From the NCBI GenBank assembly GCA_038503035.1, contig JAVSML010020787.1, positions 124,001 through 188,000 on the forward strand: a DNA stretch of 64,000 nt, given 5' to 3'. Positions 60,201 to 64,000 of the stretch are shown here, piece by piece. Source of the DNA: Crocodylus rhombifer. Lineage: Eukaryota; Chordata; Crocodylia; Crocodylidae. The number at the start of each line of letters is the position of its first letter. The stretch's first letter is position 1. The position numbers and the translations under genes were made by a program. The notes under the pieces are model-generated. The model had not been told where the DNA came from. It saw nothing but the letters and a program-made list of their open reading frames with translations, and did not search any database.

Positions 60201-60885
60201 AAGTGTGGGGCTCAAACCTGGACAACAACTCAGGTGAGGCCTCACCACTGCTGAATAGGACAGAAGAATTGTTTCCCTTCAATGTGCAAATGACACTTCT
60301 GGGAGCACAACCCAGAATGTGCTGGCTCTTTTGCAACAAGAGCAGACTTCTGGCTCATATTCAGCTTATGGTGTACTGTAGAGGTGCTTAACTTTTTGGT
60401 CCCACAGGCCCAATGAGTGAAACAGGGTTGCCTATACCTAACCAGGATCAGGACCTGCACAACCCCCTCCTGGTTCCCTCTGCGAGGATCGCCCCACACC
60501 GCCTTGCATGCCAGCATTCCCCAGGGACCCCTAGCTCCCCCTCTGTAGTACTGTAGCCAGGCCAGTCTGTACTGGTACGTGTCACCATTCTGTCTATTCA
60601 CTATTCTCCGCGGGGCGGGGGAGTATCGTGGCAACGGCGGCCGCTGCGCTCGAGGGGGCCCGGCCGGGGAAAGGTCACGAGAGGCAGGGGCGCGACCAGG
60701 CCCCTCCGGGCGCCAGCGAGCAGTGTGGGCCCGGCCCGCGCGGAGCGGGGAGGAGCGCAGCGGGCACAGAAGGCGCGCCCTGGCCCGGCCCGGCCCGGCC
60801 CCCGCCTTCCCGGCGCCGAGGCCTAGCGCCGCTGCCTGCCGGGCCGGGGAAGCGCACTCACCAGAGGGCTGCTGGTGCTGGCCAT
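18112..60885 (-). CDS. PDPK1: PDPK1: 3-phosphoinositide-dependent protein kinase 1 (whole gene, 14 coding exons)
   Basis: Master AGC kinase that phosphorylates the activation loop of AKT, S6K, SGK and PKC in the cytosol and at PIP3-rich plasma membrane. I joined 14 coding exons by eye; every junction is GT-AG and in frame, giving 555 codons including the stop (554 aa, human 556). Visible in order: start MASTSSPL; Y9; basic RKKRPEDF; P-loop GEGSFS; catalytic K114 in AIKIL; HRDLKPEN with D208; DFG with D226; activation loop ARANSFVGT with S244 (human S241); CYGNYD tyrosines 376 and 379; and a C-terminal PH domain from about residue 457, including [15 protein letters not shown]-pocket residues K118, I122 and R134 are conserved. 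The linker in exon 11 and the extreme C-terminus (HRYHQNAAN) diverge most from human. The gene lies immediately upstream of KCTD5 in the same orientation, as in human. Coordinates span coding sequence only. Confidence 0.97.
18220..18785 (-). other. PDPK1 intron 13
   Basis: 566 bp GT-AG intron. It contains a small direct repeat of TTCAATTCTAATTCCAA-like units near 18655-18715 and nothing else. Confidence 0.9.
18786..18938 (-). CDS. PDPK1: PDPK1 coding exon 13 (PH domain core)
   Basis: Fifty-one codons, residues 469-519: [20 protein letters not shown] through FFVHT. It carries the arginine-rich phosphoinositide-binding loop. The acceptor is TTGTCAG and the donor GTAAGT. Confidence 0.97.
19752..19777. 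repeat. Poly(T) run
   Basis: About 25 T on the plus strand in PDPK1 intron 12, just left of a degraded CR1 tail. Confidence 0.9.
19800..19935 (-). mobile_element. CR1 3' end, antisense
   Basis: Antisense CR1 tail wording 'GTAGGGCTGGAAGGAACATC' and 'CATAGATCATCTAGACCAAG', then a degraded stretch. Confidence 0.65.
20482..21150. mobile_element. Non-autonomous hAT-like DNA transposon, 669 bp, perfect 8-bp TSD
   Basis: Starts TAGGGGCCCTAT and ends CACGCAGCCCTA, so the tips are inverted (TAGGG/CCCTA). It is flanked on both sides by a perfect AAGACTAC (20474-20481 and 21151-21158). Sub-terminal regions are rich in GATTCGG, AATCTG and GATTTGG repeats; the interior is GC-rich. Open frames inside (20541-20930) are not a transposase. 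Confidence 0.88.
21192..21528. mobile_element. TTAA-type hairpin MITE, copy 2
   Basis: Ends GGGCACTTTTACATGTGC and GCACTTGTGTACAGGCACCC. The right flank is TTAA (21529-21532) and the left flank TTA followed by the element's G-run, so a TTAA target is likely. A large internal palindrome pairs CATCAGTGTCCCCATGCTTC (left) with GAAGCATGGGGACACTGATA (right) around a GAGCTAAAGCTC / GAGCTTTAG core. Non-autonomous. Confidence 0.75.
21705..21762 (-). CDS. PDPK1: PDPK1 coding exon 12
   Basis: A 58-nt exon completing W449, then [19 protein letters not shown] (450-468), the first strand of the PH domain with basic residues used for phosphoinositide binding. The acceptor is CTTGTTAG and the donor GTAAGTC. 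Confidence 0.95.
22117..26155 (+). mobile_element. Young CR1 LINE (endonuclease + reverse transcriptase), interrupted by an antisense CR1
   Basis: Sense parts are 22117-22493 and about 23739-26155. The first reads into the apurinic-type endonuclease ([11 protein letters not shown] with the conserved E at 22149-22151; [11 protein letters not shown]). The second resumes at [13 protein letters not shown], includes [10 protein letters not shown] (SDH at 23919-23927), then the reverse transcriptase. All in the same frame, with one stop (TAG, 24165-24167) where the CR1 at 6895 has AAG. From 24372 the frame is open for 564 codons to the end of the protein: [26 protein letters not shown] (D at 25005), [14 protein letters not shown] (25263-25274). 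The 3' tail ends CTAATGTCTATGAAATC. ORF1 and the endonuclease N-terminus are missing. Intact motifs indicate a recent insertion. Confidence 0.93.
22494..23738 (-). mobile_element. Young CR1 LINE 3' half, antisense, nested in the CR1 at 22117-26155
   Basis: Minus-strand open frame 22578-23717 of 379 aa ([19 protein letters not shown] ... LDAYLAGIL) with intact YLDFKNAFD and FADD motifs. It differs from the matching part of the surrounding sense copy at about 12 of 379 residues by my count. The 3' tail begins at 22494 (TCATAGATTTCATAGACATT). It is 5'-truncated at about 23738, inside the reverse-transcriptase GRSC motif. It sits between the endonuclease DFNYPDI and NNSWED motifs of the host element. 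Confidence 0.93.
26511..26541. repeat. (AAAT)n microsatellite
   Basis: About six AAAT units just inside PDPK1 intron 11, 30 bp from exon 11. Confidence 0.9.
26572..26783 (-). CDS. PDPK1: PDPK1 coding exon 11 (inter-domain linker)
   Basis: Residues 379-448 plus two bases of W449. It starts [14 protein letters not shown], then a variable Ser/Pro-rich stretch that differs from human, then conserved [20 protein letters not shown] and ends KQAGGNP. It links the kinase and PH domains. Confidence 0.96.
26784..29304 (-). other. PDPK1 intron 10
   Basis: 2.5 kb of AT-rich intron. I see no exon and no clear repeat; the open frames at 28271-28713 match nothing known to me. Confidence 0.85.
29305..29478 (-). 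CDS. PDPK1: PDPK1 coding exon 10
   Basis: Fifty-eight codons, residues 321-378: [16 protein letters not shown], then the end of the kinase C-lobe with [12 protein letters not shown], finishing at [11 protein letters not shown]376 is the counterpart of human Y373, a reported Src-family target. The donor is GTATGTG. Confidence 0.97.
29479..30447 (-). other. PDPK1 intron 9
   Basis: About 970 bp. It carries a 260-bp hAT-like element (30141-30400) ending only about 50 bp from exon 9. Confidence 0.9.
30141..30400. mobile_element. Non-autonomous hAT-like element, 260 bp
   Basis: Left end GGAGGGCTAGCA; the right end reads TGCCAGCCCCTG (reverse complement CAGGGGCTGGCA). Flanking 8-mers GCCTATGT (30133-30140) and GCCTATGC (30401-30408) match at 7 of 8. 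The right side wording 'TCTGGCCCATGAGCCATAGG' is typical of hAT non-autonomous repeats. Contains a poly(C) run near 30310-30328. Confidence 0.7.
30448..30544 (-). CDS. PDPK1: PDPK1 coding exon 9
   Basis: Residues 288-320 of the kinase C-lobe, from [17 protein letters not shown] to AKDLVEKLL. Human has ARDLVEKLL. The acceptor is TTCTTGCAG and the donor GTAAATA. Confidence 0.97.
30545..31376 (-). other. PDPK1 intron 8
   Basis: 832 bp containing one degraded sense-orientation CR1 tail (30775-30990). Confidence 0.9.
30775..30990 (+). mobile_element. CR1 3' end, old
   Basis: Wording 'AGAGGCTGTGGAACCTCCAT', 'ATCCTGGATGGTTTAGATAG' and 'GGACAAGACGGCTGTTTAAG' corresponds to a CR1 C-terminus and tail; degraded. 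Confidence 0.6.
31377..31445 (-). CDS. PDPK1: PDPK1 coding exon 8
   Basis: Residues 265-287, reading [18 protein letters not shown] followed by PPFRA, plus two bases of a glycine codon. The acceptor is TTTAAAG and the donor GTAAGAG. Confidence 0.96.
31446..32903 (-). other. PDPK1 intron 7
   Basis: 1.46 kb. Contains an alternating CATGTATATACACATACATA-type tract near 31720-31760 and an interspersed repeat at 32410-32690. Confidence 0.9.
32410..32690. repeat. Dispersed amniote repeat, class unsure
   Basis: Wording 'AAGGTCAGACTAATGGTCCC', 'CTAGCCCAGTATACCATCTC' and 'TACTGATAGACTTATCATCC' recurs widely in turtle and crocodilian DNA (from memory). I cannot assign it to a LINE or SINE family by eye. 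Confidence 0.45.
32904..32979 (-). CDS. PDPK1: PDPK1 coding exon 7 (activation loop)
   Basis: Residues 240-264, reading [22 protein letters not shown]244 is the autophosphorylated activation-loop serine (human S241). The acceptor is CCCTCAG and the donor GTAAG. Confidence 0.97.
32980..34244 (-). other. PDPK1 intron 6
   Basis: 1.27 kb, including a dispersed repeat at 33600-33790; otherwise no feature seen. Confidence 0.9.
33600..33790 (+). repeat. Interspersed repeat with AAAAGCTTG ... TTGGTTGAATAAGAGATATC core
   Basis: Contains 'CTGACAAAGGGTATTTATAT', 'CCAAAAGCTTGAAAA' and 'GAGTTGGTTGAATAAGAGAT'. Related wording occurs near 21970 (minus), 43975-44170 (minus) and 62910-63540 (plus). It resembles a SINE or DNA-transposon tail common in amniotes; class unsure. 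Confidence 0.5.
34245..34342 (-). CDS. PDPK1: PDPK1 coding exon 6 (catalytic loop and DFG)
   Basis: Residues 207-239. It contains the RDLKPEN catalytic loop (D208) and ITDFGTAK (D226 binds magnesium) and ends at VLSADSKQ, where human has VLSPESKQ. The acceptor is TTTTTCAG and the donor GTATGCAG. Confidence 0.97.
34343..36728 (-). other. PDPK1 intron 5
   Basis: 2.4 kb with one CR1 tail (34630-34760); otherwise AT-rich without recognisable features. Open frames at 35169-35661 match nothing known to me. Confidence 0.9.
34630..34760 (+). mobile_element. CR1 3' end
   Basis: Tail wording 'GCTGGGATGATATAGTTGGG', 'CTGCTTTGAGCAGGGGGCTG' and 'CTTCCAACCCTCATTTTCTA'; same older subfamily as 11533-11805. 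Confidence 0.8.
36729..36873 (-). CDS. PDPK1: PDPK1 coding exon 5
   Basis: Residues 159-206, from [16 protein letters not shown] through the hinge and alpha-E helix to HGKGIIH. The acceptor is GGTGCAG and the donor GTAATGCA. Confidence 0.97.
36874..37630 (-). other. PDPK1 intron 4
   Basis: 757 bp AT-rich intron with no repeat that I recognise. Confidence 0.9.
37631..37768 (-). CDS. PDPK1: PDPK1 coding exon 4
   Basis: Residues 113-158 of the kinase N-lobe: catalytic lysine K114 in IKILEKRH, then the alpha-C helix with K118, I122 and R134 of the PIF pocket, ending at FTFQDDDKL. Human has DDEKL. The donor GTATCC follows the first base of the tyrosine codon. Confidence 0.97.
37769..38013 (-). 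other. PDPK1 intron 3
   Basis: 245 bp, the shortest PDPK1 intron here; no feature seen. Confidence 0.9.
38014..38056 (-). CDS. PDPK1: PDPK1 coding exon 3
   Basis: A 43-nt exon encoding [14 protein letters not shown] plus the first base of the next codon (residues 99-112). The acceptor is AACCAG and the donor GTAAGTAAT. It is too short for an ORF search but matches the human kinase N-lobe exactly in phase. Confidence 0.96.
39374..40024 (-). mobile_element. CR1 3' end, antisense
   Basis: Minus-strand reading gives [38 protein letters not shown] and [13 protein letters not shown], then the tail with GCCATGGCAGGAGGTCGGGC. Same subfamily as 6895-8936, 5'-truncated. Confidence 0.88.
40036..40204 (-). 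mobile_element. Short CR1 3' end, antisense
   Basis: Antisense tail of the same subfamily as the intron 11 copies: TTTCATAGACATTTGGGCTA at the left and AAGGTGTTCAAAGTGGGTGC near the right. It abuts the preceding CR1. Confidence 0.85.
40945..41272. mobile_element. TTAA-type hairpin MITE, copy 3, with a ~72-bp stem
   Basis: Flanked by TTAA on both sides (40941-40944 and 41273-41276). Tips GGCATTTATATACAT and ATGTATAAAAATGCCC are inverted. Inside, 41063-41134 and 41144-41214 are near-perfect reverse complements around a loop of about 9 nt: GTGTAAGTGGCAAAATGTG, AAAATGGCAGCGG and GCTTTTGAACTAAAACA on the left pair with the right arm. Shares a GCAG(A)...TTGATTAATC...GTCTG core with the copies at 3199 and 21192. 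No transposase. TTAA targets are typical of Kolobok/T2 and piggyBac elements. Confidence 0.82.
41845..42650 (+). mobile_element. Old CR1 LINE fragment with an internal insertion
   Basis: Sense CR1 wording ('GGTGGTTATAATGGACCATA', 'GTCCAGTTTTGGGCATGGCA', 'ACCTGAAGGGTAGTTATAAA', 'CCTTGAGCAGGGGACTGGAT'). CR1 identity is lost from about 42305 to 42482, where the sequence has a near-duplicate TCCTATGCCAG(A)(G/A)TTGAAGCTG unit and a hAT-like tip GAGTATGACACCCTTG, then CR1 resumes at about 42500. Confidence 0.7.
42725..42994 (-). CDS. PDPK1: PDPK1 coding exon 2
   Basis: Ninety codons, residues 9-98. It starts at [11 protein letters not shown] after a long pyrimidine tract ending in CAG and ends at GEGSFST before GTGAGTAA. 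It holds the Ser/Thr-rich N-terminal region, the RKKRPEDF segment and the glycine-rich ATP loop. Confidence 0.97.
43855..43912 (+). mobile_element. CR1 extreme 3' tail
   Basis: 'CTTCCAACCCTTGTTTCCTATGATTCTGTG'-type ending (preceded by GATGACATCCTGGGG), the last 60 bp of a CR1. Confidence 0.6.
43975..44310 (-). repeat. Interspersed repeat, antisense copy of the AAGCTT/TTGGTCC motif family
   Basis: Contains 'GGTGCTATCTTTTATTGGAC', 'CAACTGCATAGCTGAAATAG' and 'GTTAGACAAGCTTT', related to 33600-33790 and 62910-63540. Confidence 0.5.
44465..44830. repeat. GC-rich interspersed sequence, class unknown
   Basis: An island of GC-rich DNA with imperfect repeats of CAGCATG(C)A(G/C)...CACACCAGCC between AT-rich flanks, and a tip 'CCTAGATCCGGCCTGCTGAC' that looks like a non-autonomous DNA-transposon end. 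Open frames inside on both strands reflect GC content only. Confidence 0.4.
49990..50712 (+). mobile_element. CR1 LINE 3' part, old subfamily
   Basis: Sense reading gives [60 protein letters not shown] and [15 protein letters not shown], then a tail ending CAACCTCATTTTCTATGATTC. Frame breaks are present. The 300 bp before it is unassigned. Confidence 0.85.
50722..51735 (+). mobile_element. CR1 LINE 3' part, split by an antisense CR1
   Basis: Sense parts 50722-51100 and 51477-51735: [38 protein letters not shown] and [13 protein letters not shown], then after the insertion [15 protein letters not shown] and [20 protein letters not shown], ending TCTATGAATCTG. The two parts join continuously across the insertion apart from the 6-bp target duplication. 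Confidence 0.87.
51101..51476 (-). mobile_element. CR1 3' end, antisense, with 6-bp target duplication
   Basis: Minus-strand reading [19 protein letters not shown] ... [20 protein letters not shown] and tail TTCATAGATGTCAGGGGTGG (antisense). Flanked by ATTCAC at 51095-51100 and again at 51477-51482. Confidence 0.88.
52630..53330 (+). mobile_element. CR1 LINE 3' part
   Basis: Starts AGAGCACGGAGGCAGAAAGG ([20 protein letters not shown]), continues through [16 protein letters not shown] and [20 protein letters not shown], and ends CTATGATTCTGTTTTA. Same group as 6895-8936. Frame breaks near 52780 and 52900. Confidence 0.88.
58770..59092 (+). mobile_element. CR1 LINE 3' end
   Basis: Begins ACCACCAGGATCTGGGGG and ends CTAATGTCTATGAAATCTAT; the same subfamily as the intron 11 copies, with a few stops. 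Confidence 0.88.
59729..60385 (-). mobile_element. CR1 LINE 3' part, antisense, old subfamily
   Basis: Antisense tail 'GTAGGGCTGGAAGGGACGTC', then minus-strand frames [37 protein letters not shown] and [17 protein letters not shown]. It ends about 200 bp before the PDPK1 CpG island. Confidence 0.85.
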
Positions 60886-61650
60886 GGGCCCCACCGCTCC
60901 GGCTCCGGCTCCCAGTGCCCTTTATCAGCGCAGCTCGCGGCGGCGGAGCCCGCTCCAATGGGGCGCCCGCATCCTCCGCCGTGACGTCACCACAACAATG
61001 CCCCCCCCCTCTAGCAAGGGCGGGACTTCCGCTCGTCCTGCCTTGCCGTTGGCTTCACTACTTGCCGCTCACGCGTAGAGCCGGAAGCGGCCCCTCACCA
61101 TTTTCCAGCTTCCTTGCTAGCACAGCGCATGCGTGAATATTTTGAGCATGCGCAGCCGCCACACCGATGCCGATGCCCTCACTTCCGGCCAGAACCCATT
61201 CAGAGGCCAAGCGGAGCCCGTGTCAACATCACGCCAATCGTCACTTCCGGGCACGGCCCCACGGCGGGCTCCGGCCGGGCTGCTCCGCCCATTTCCGCGT
61301 TAGCGGCGGGGGCGGGTCCGAAGCGGCTCACGTGGGTTAGCGCGCGCCCCCAGCATACAGTGCGCAGCCTGTCGGGTTTTTGCCCGCAGAGCTCCCGGCG
61401 GCGACCCGGTCTCGGTCCTTCGTCGCCCGGAGCATGCTGGCAGGGCCCTACCCCGGCTTGCCCGACCTGGCGTTGCCCTGGGGTCGCGGTGCGCCCTTGC
61501 TCCCCACGTCCTACGGGAGCGGGCTGTGTTTGCTTTCCCCGGGGCCGCCCGAGCCTCCAGGGCTTCCCCCAGACATTTGCGCAGGGTTCGCGGCTCCCTC
61601 GCCCGCCCCGTGCTCGCGGACAGCTGCAAGCCGGCCCCGGTACCGCCCTG
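60560..61650. promoter_or_regulatory. PDPK1 CpG-island promoter
   Basis: CpG-rich island containing PDPK1 exon 1 and its upstream side. Visible motifs: palindromic CRE TGACGTCA at 60982-60989, CCGGAAG at 61081-61087 and its reverse complement at 61182-61188 and 61244-61250, NRF1-like GCGCATGCG at 61125-61133 and GCATGCGCA at 61146-61154, CCAAT at 61234-61238, and an E-box CACGTG near 61330. The island extends about 700 bp beyond exon 1, suggesting possible divergent transcription. Confidence 0.75.
60862..60885 (-). CDS. PDPK1: PDPK1 coding exon 1
   Basis: Encodes residues 1-8 (MASTSSPL), aligning with the human MARTTSQL start. The start codon is at 60883-60885 and the donor GTGAG at 60857-60861. 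The exon is in phase 0 and lies inside a CpG island. The short exon was placed by the start codon, the donor and the perfect phase match to exon 2, which begins Y-D-A-V-P. Confidence 0.92.
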
Positions 61651-62909
61651 TGCTATGTTTCCCATTTGTGTTTTCCTTTAACTTTTAATTGGGTCATTTA
61701 CCCTAGTGGGTTTTTACTGGATTTGGTCAAAATTGGTTCAGATGAAGGGGTTTTTTTTTCCTTTCTCCAGACCCCGACAGCTTGAGAAGCGTTAGTGTGT
61801 ACAATTCCTAGGAAACCTTTCTTTAATACCTGCTAATACCAAGTTAGACTTTGTGCAGTTATGGCAAGATATTAATGATCAAGAATAGGAAAAAACAACC
61901 TCACACTGGACCAGACTCTGGAGGCAGCAAACATAGACCCTGACCACACACCACCCCCGTCTTTTTATATGAACTTGTTCTGTGACTTGAACTACCAGGG
62001 CTATCACCGTCTTGCAGCCGGTGTCGGTGACAGAGTGGGGAACGCCTGGGAGGCAGAGCACACGTAAGACTTGTTCAGTCGTGTGCACTTTCTTCTCAAG
62101 AATGCCTCCTTACAACTCTGAACCTTTGGTTCCTTAAAAGAGTTGACCCAATTTTTACTTTCTAATTAGCAATATTTTTCCCTTTGCTGTTTATAAAGGT
62201 GTGGGCTTTAAGAAATTTTCTTTAAAAAAAAAAAAAAGAAAAACCAAAAACCCAAAACAACCAACCAAACTTTGAGCAATGGTGAACAAGATTCAGGTCC
62301 TACAAACAATACCCCAAGTATGTGCACACATTCAGTTCCCTTGTGGCAGCAAAACCCTTTTGGCCGGCACAGAACCAGGCCTGTGCATTCTGCCGGCAGC
62401 TCGGCCTGCTCCGGTTGCCAGTAGTGCACTGACCAACTGACCAGGTCCATCGCGCATCCTATTGGCAAGGCTGCTGCTGCAGCAGAGCTGTCGAGCACAG
62501 ATGCTCCAGTGGCTTCTCTGAGGATATAGCATCTGCCAGCAGAGTCCTTGCGATGCAGACTGCCCTGTTCTGGCTTGCAAGCCCATCTCTTTCATACAAC
62601 TGAGTTTGTAATGTCCCTAGTGATACTTAATGGGATGCTTCAGCAGCAGCTTCAGTTTACAGAATAATTAGCAACTGACCTTAGAGCCCAGCCGCAGAAG
62701 CCGTCATAGACGTAAGGCCTTGGGTTTGTTTTGGGTTTTTTTTCTTTTTTAATTTGAAATTGTGTTGCTGTTTCAGGTGTTTCACAAAACATCCTTTGTA
62801 CTGCTCTGCATCTGTCCTGAAGCCACTGTTCTGTACAGGAGAAGAAAACCTCACATCCTCTGATCAGTGTCTCTGACACAGGCAGACCCCAGGGAACGTT
62901 CTTTATAGT

Positions 62910-62965
62910 TGGTCTAACAAAACACATCACCTCTACCTTGAGTTCGGATTCCTTTTGCCTGTAGA
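62910..62965 (+). repeat. Repeat motif TTGGTCTAACAAAACACATCACCTCTACC, copy a
   Basis: Matches the copy at about 63491-63540 in the same direction, including the following TTGAGTTCGGATTCCTT stretch (ATGAGTTCTGATTCCTT there). Confidence 0.65.
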
Positions 62966-63426
62966 CCAATAGGGCCACAACCTGTGTCCGTAAAACTGTG
63001 GTAGACATTGAAATTAGTTGTTTTTTAAATGAAAGCTTAATAATTTTAGAAGAAGGAAGCTAAATTCAAACATCCTGGAACCTGAAAGCCAACACCCTTG
63101 CTTCTGCCTTTTGTTTCAAATTAAATTTGCATGTTCACAGAGCACCAAGCTGCCTCAACACAAGAGCAGTTCCTTGCCCAGGAGAGCCTTCCACCTACCC
63201 ATGCTCCTGTAAAATATGGAGCATCATAGCCAGAAGAAAAAATAATTCAACATCCTTCTTGCCATTAGACAACTTTGAGGTAAATGGACTGTGCTGTCAC
63301 CTATCTGAGCCTAATTTGCACAAAGTGAACTTTTCCCAACCAGGAGATCTTACACCACCTTCAGCTCTCCTGTGAAATACAAATTTCCCTTTCCACCTAG
63401 AAGAAATTTTACAATTTTAGCATTCT

Positions 63427-63545
63427 ATGCCTGAATAAGGGTGAGTGTGCCTGAAAGCTTACAAATAAAGACTTTTTTGAAAACATCCAGTTGGTCTGGT
63501 AAACAATATCACCTCTACCATGAGTTCTGATTCCTTATAGTGCAG
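63427..63545 (+). repeat. Repeat motif with CCTGAAAGCTTAC and TTGGTCTGGTAAACAATATC, copy b
   Basis: Contains 'TGCCTGAATAAGGGTGAGTG', 'CTGAAAGCTTACAAATAAAG' and 'CCAGTTGGTCTGGTAAACAA', then the shared ATCACCTCTACC segment. Member of the same dispersed group as 33600 and 43975. Confidence 0.6.
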
Positions 63546-64000
63546 CTGTCACCTGGTGACTGAGCATCCAGCAGCTCATACATGCTAAGAAAGGCTGAGC
63601 TTAGTCCATGCTCAGACATGGGTCTTTCCTCCAAGAGCTGCAGACAGAGGTGCCAGCAATTAGGAAGCCGATGCTCCTCTTTCTGAGTCAGCACTACCTT
63701 AATGAGGAAGTGAGTTTGTTTTGCAGAGCCATTTTGATGTGCATATGCCTTAATTGAGTAAACTTGTGATCTTGTTTATTATAAGCCTCTCCTTCCTCAT
63801 TCCTTTCTCTTCGCTGCAGTTATTACTCTCAGTCATATAACATTTAAAATCGCATGGTGAGCTCTTCCAGACCAGATCCCTGGCAGTGAATTGGGCTCTG
63901 GAGCACTTTATGCATCTGGGGGTTTAAATATAAAAACAAAACAAAACACCACAAACAAACACAAATCACTTGCTTACTACTGGTACTGATGCACATCACT

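Larger units (their letters stand above)
42995..60861 (-). other. PDPK1 intron 1
   Basis: 17.9 kb, the largest intron. CR1 copies cluster at 49990-53330 and 58770-60385. The stretches 44840-49680 and 53340-58760 are AT-rich with no exon and no repeat I can name, apart from a C-run near 53770 and short A- or T-runs. A motif resembling DNA-transposon ends ('CTTGCATACAAGATGCACCT', 'GGTGCATATTATAAACAAGG') lies at about 55428-55490. Confidence 0.88.
61651..64000. other. Upstream of PDPK1: no gene identified
   Basis: After the CpG island the DNA becomes AT-richer. I see no exon that I recognise; in human the neighbouring upstream genes include AMDHD2 and ATP6V0C, and I find neither. An A-run is near 62222-62237 and repeat motifs lie at 62910-62965 and 63427-63545. 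Confidence 0.4.

Noticed and set aside
60242..61785. Open frames of 118-238 aa around PDPK1 exon 1
   Set aside because: Low-complexity Ala/Pro/Arg/Gly translations in a CpG island; they overlap the true exon 1 and a CR1 fragment.
1..64000. Operons, CRISPR arrays, prokaryotic promoters, tRNA or rRNA genes
   Set aside because: Nothing of the kind is visible; the window is vertebrate nuclear DNA with introns.

Overview
This is vertebrate nuclear DNA: multi-exon genes with GT-AG introns, two CpG-island promoters and many interspersed repeats. The dominant repeats are CR1 LINE copies with 3' ends of the type '...CCTTCCAGCCCTAATGTCTATGAAATCTATGA' and '...CCTTCCGACCCTAGAAACTATGAAAC'. Together with several non-autonomous hAT elements and TTAA-flanked MITEs, this points to a sauropsid. 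A crocodilian is my best guess and a turtle is the alternative; this is an inference from repeat style.

Two protein-coding genes lie head-to-tail on the minus strand. PDPK1 (3-phosphoinositide-dependent protein kinase 1) is complete. Its 14 coding exons run from 60885 down to 18112, join in frame with canonical splice sites, and encode a 554-residue protein with a kinase domain and a PH domain. A long 3' UTR follows, probably ending at a poly(A) signal at 12995-13000. About 400 bp further on is the start codon of KCTD5 (12602-12604). Only KCTD5 exon 1 (76 codons, start of the BTB/T1 domain) is visible; the rest of the window to position 1 appears to be KCTD5 intron 1. The order PDPK1 then KCTD5 in the same orientation matches human 16p13.3.

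Region by region: 1-12376 is KCTD5 intron 1 with CR1 copies, a decayed non-CR1 reverse transcriptase, a TTAA-type MITE and two hAT-like elements. 12377-12985 is KCTD5 exon 1 and its CpG-island promoter, with six same-direction CCGGAAG (ETS) motifs. 13000-18111 is the PDPK1 3' UTR. 18112-42994 holds PDPK1 exons 14 to 2, and its introns carry two further hAT-like elements, two TTAA-type hairpin MITEs and a nested CR1 pair in intron 11. 42995-60861 is the 17.9 kb intron 1, with several CR1 insertions, one of them nested with a readable target-site duplication. 60560-61650 is the PDPK1 CpG-island promoter with CRE, NRF1 and ETS motifs. 61650-64000 is intergenic or belongs to an unseen divergent transcript.

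I found no evidence for a new multi-gene system. The most unusual structure is the roughly 1.24 kb inverted repeat of two nearly identical young CR1 copies in PDPK1 intron 11. Next come the set of four hAT elements with readable 8-bp target duplications, the hairpin MITE family, and the close PDPK1-end/KCTD5-promoter junction.
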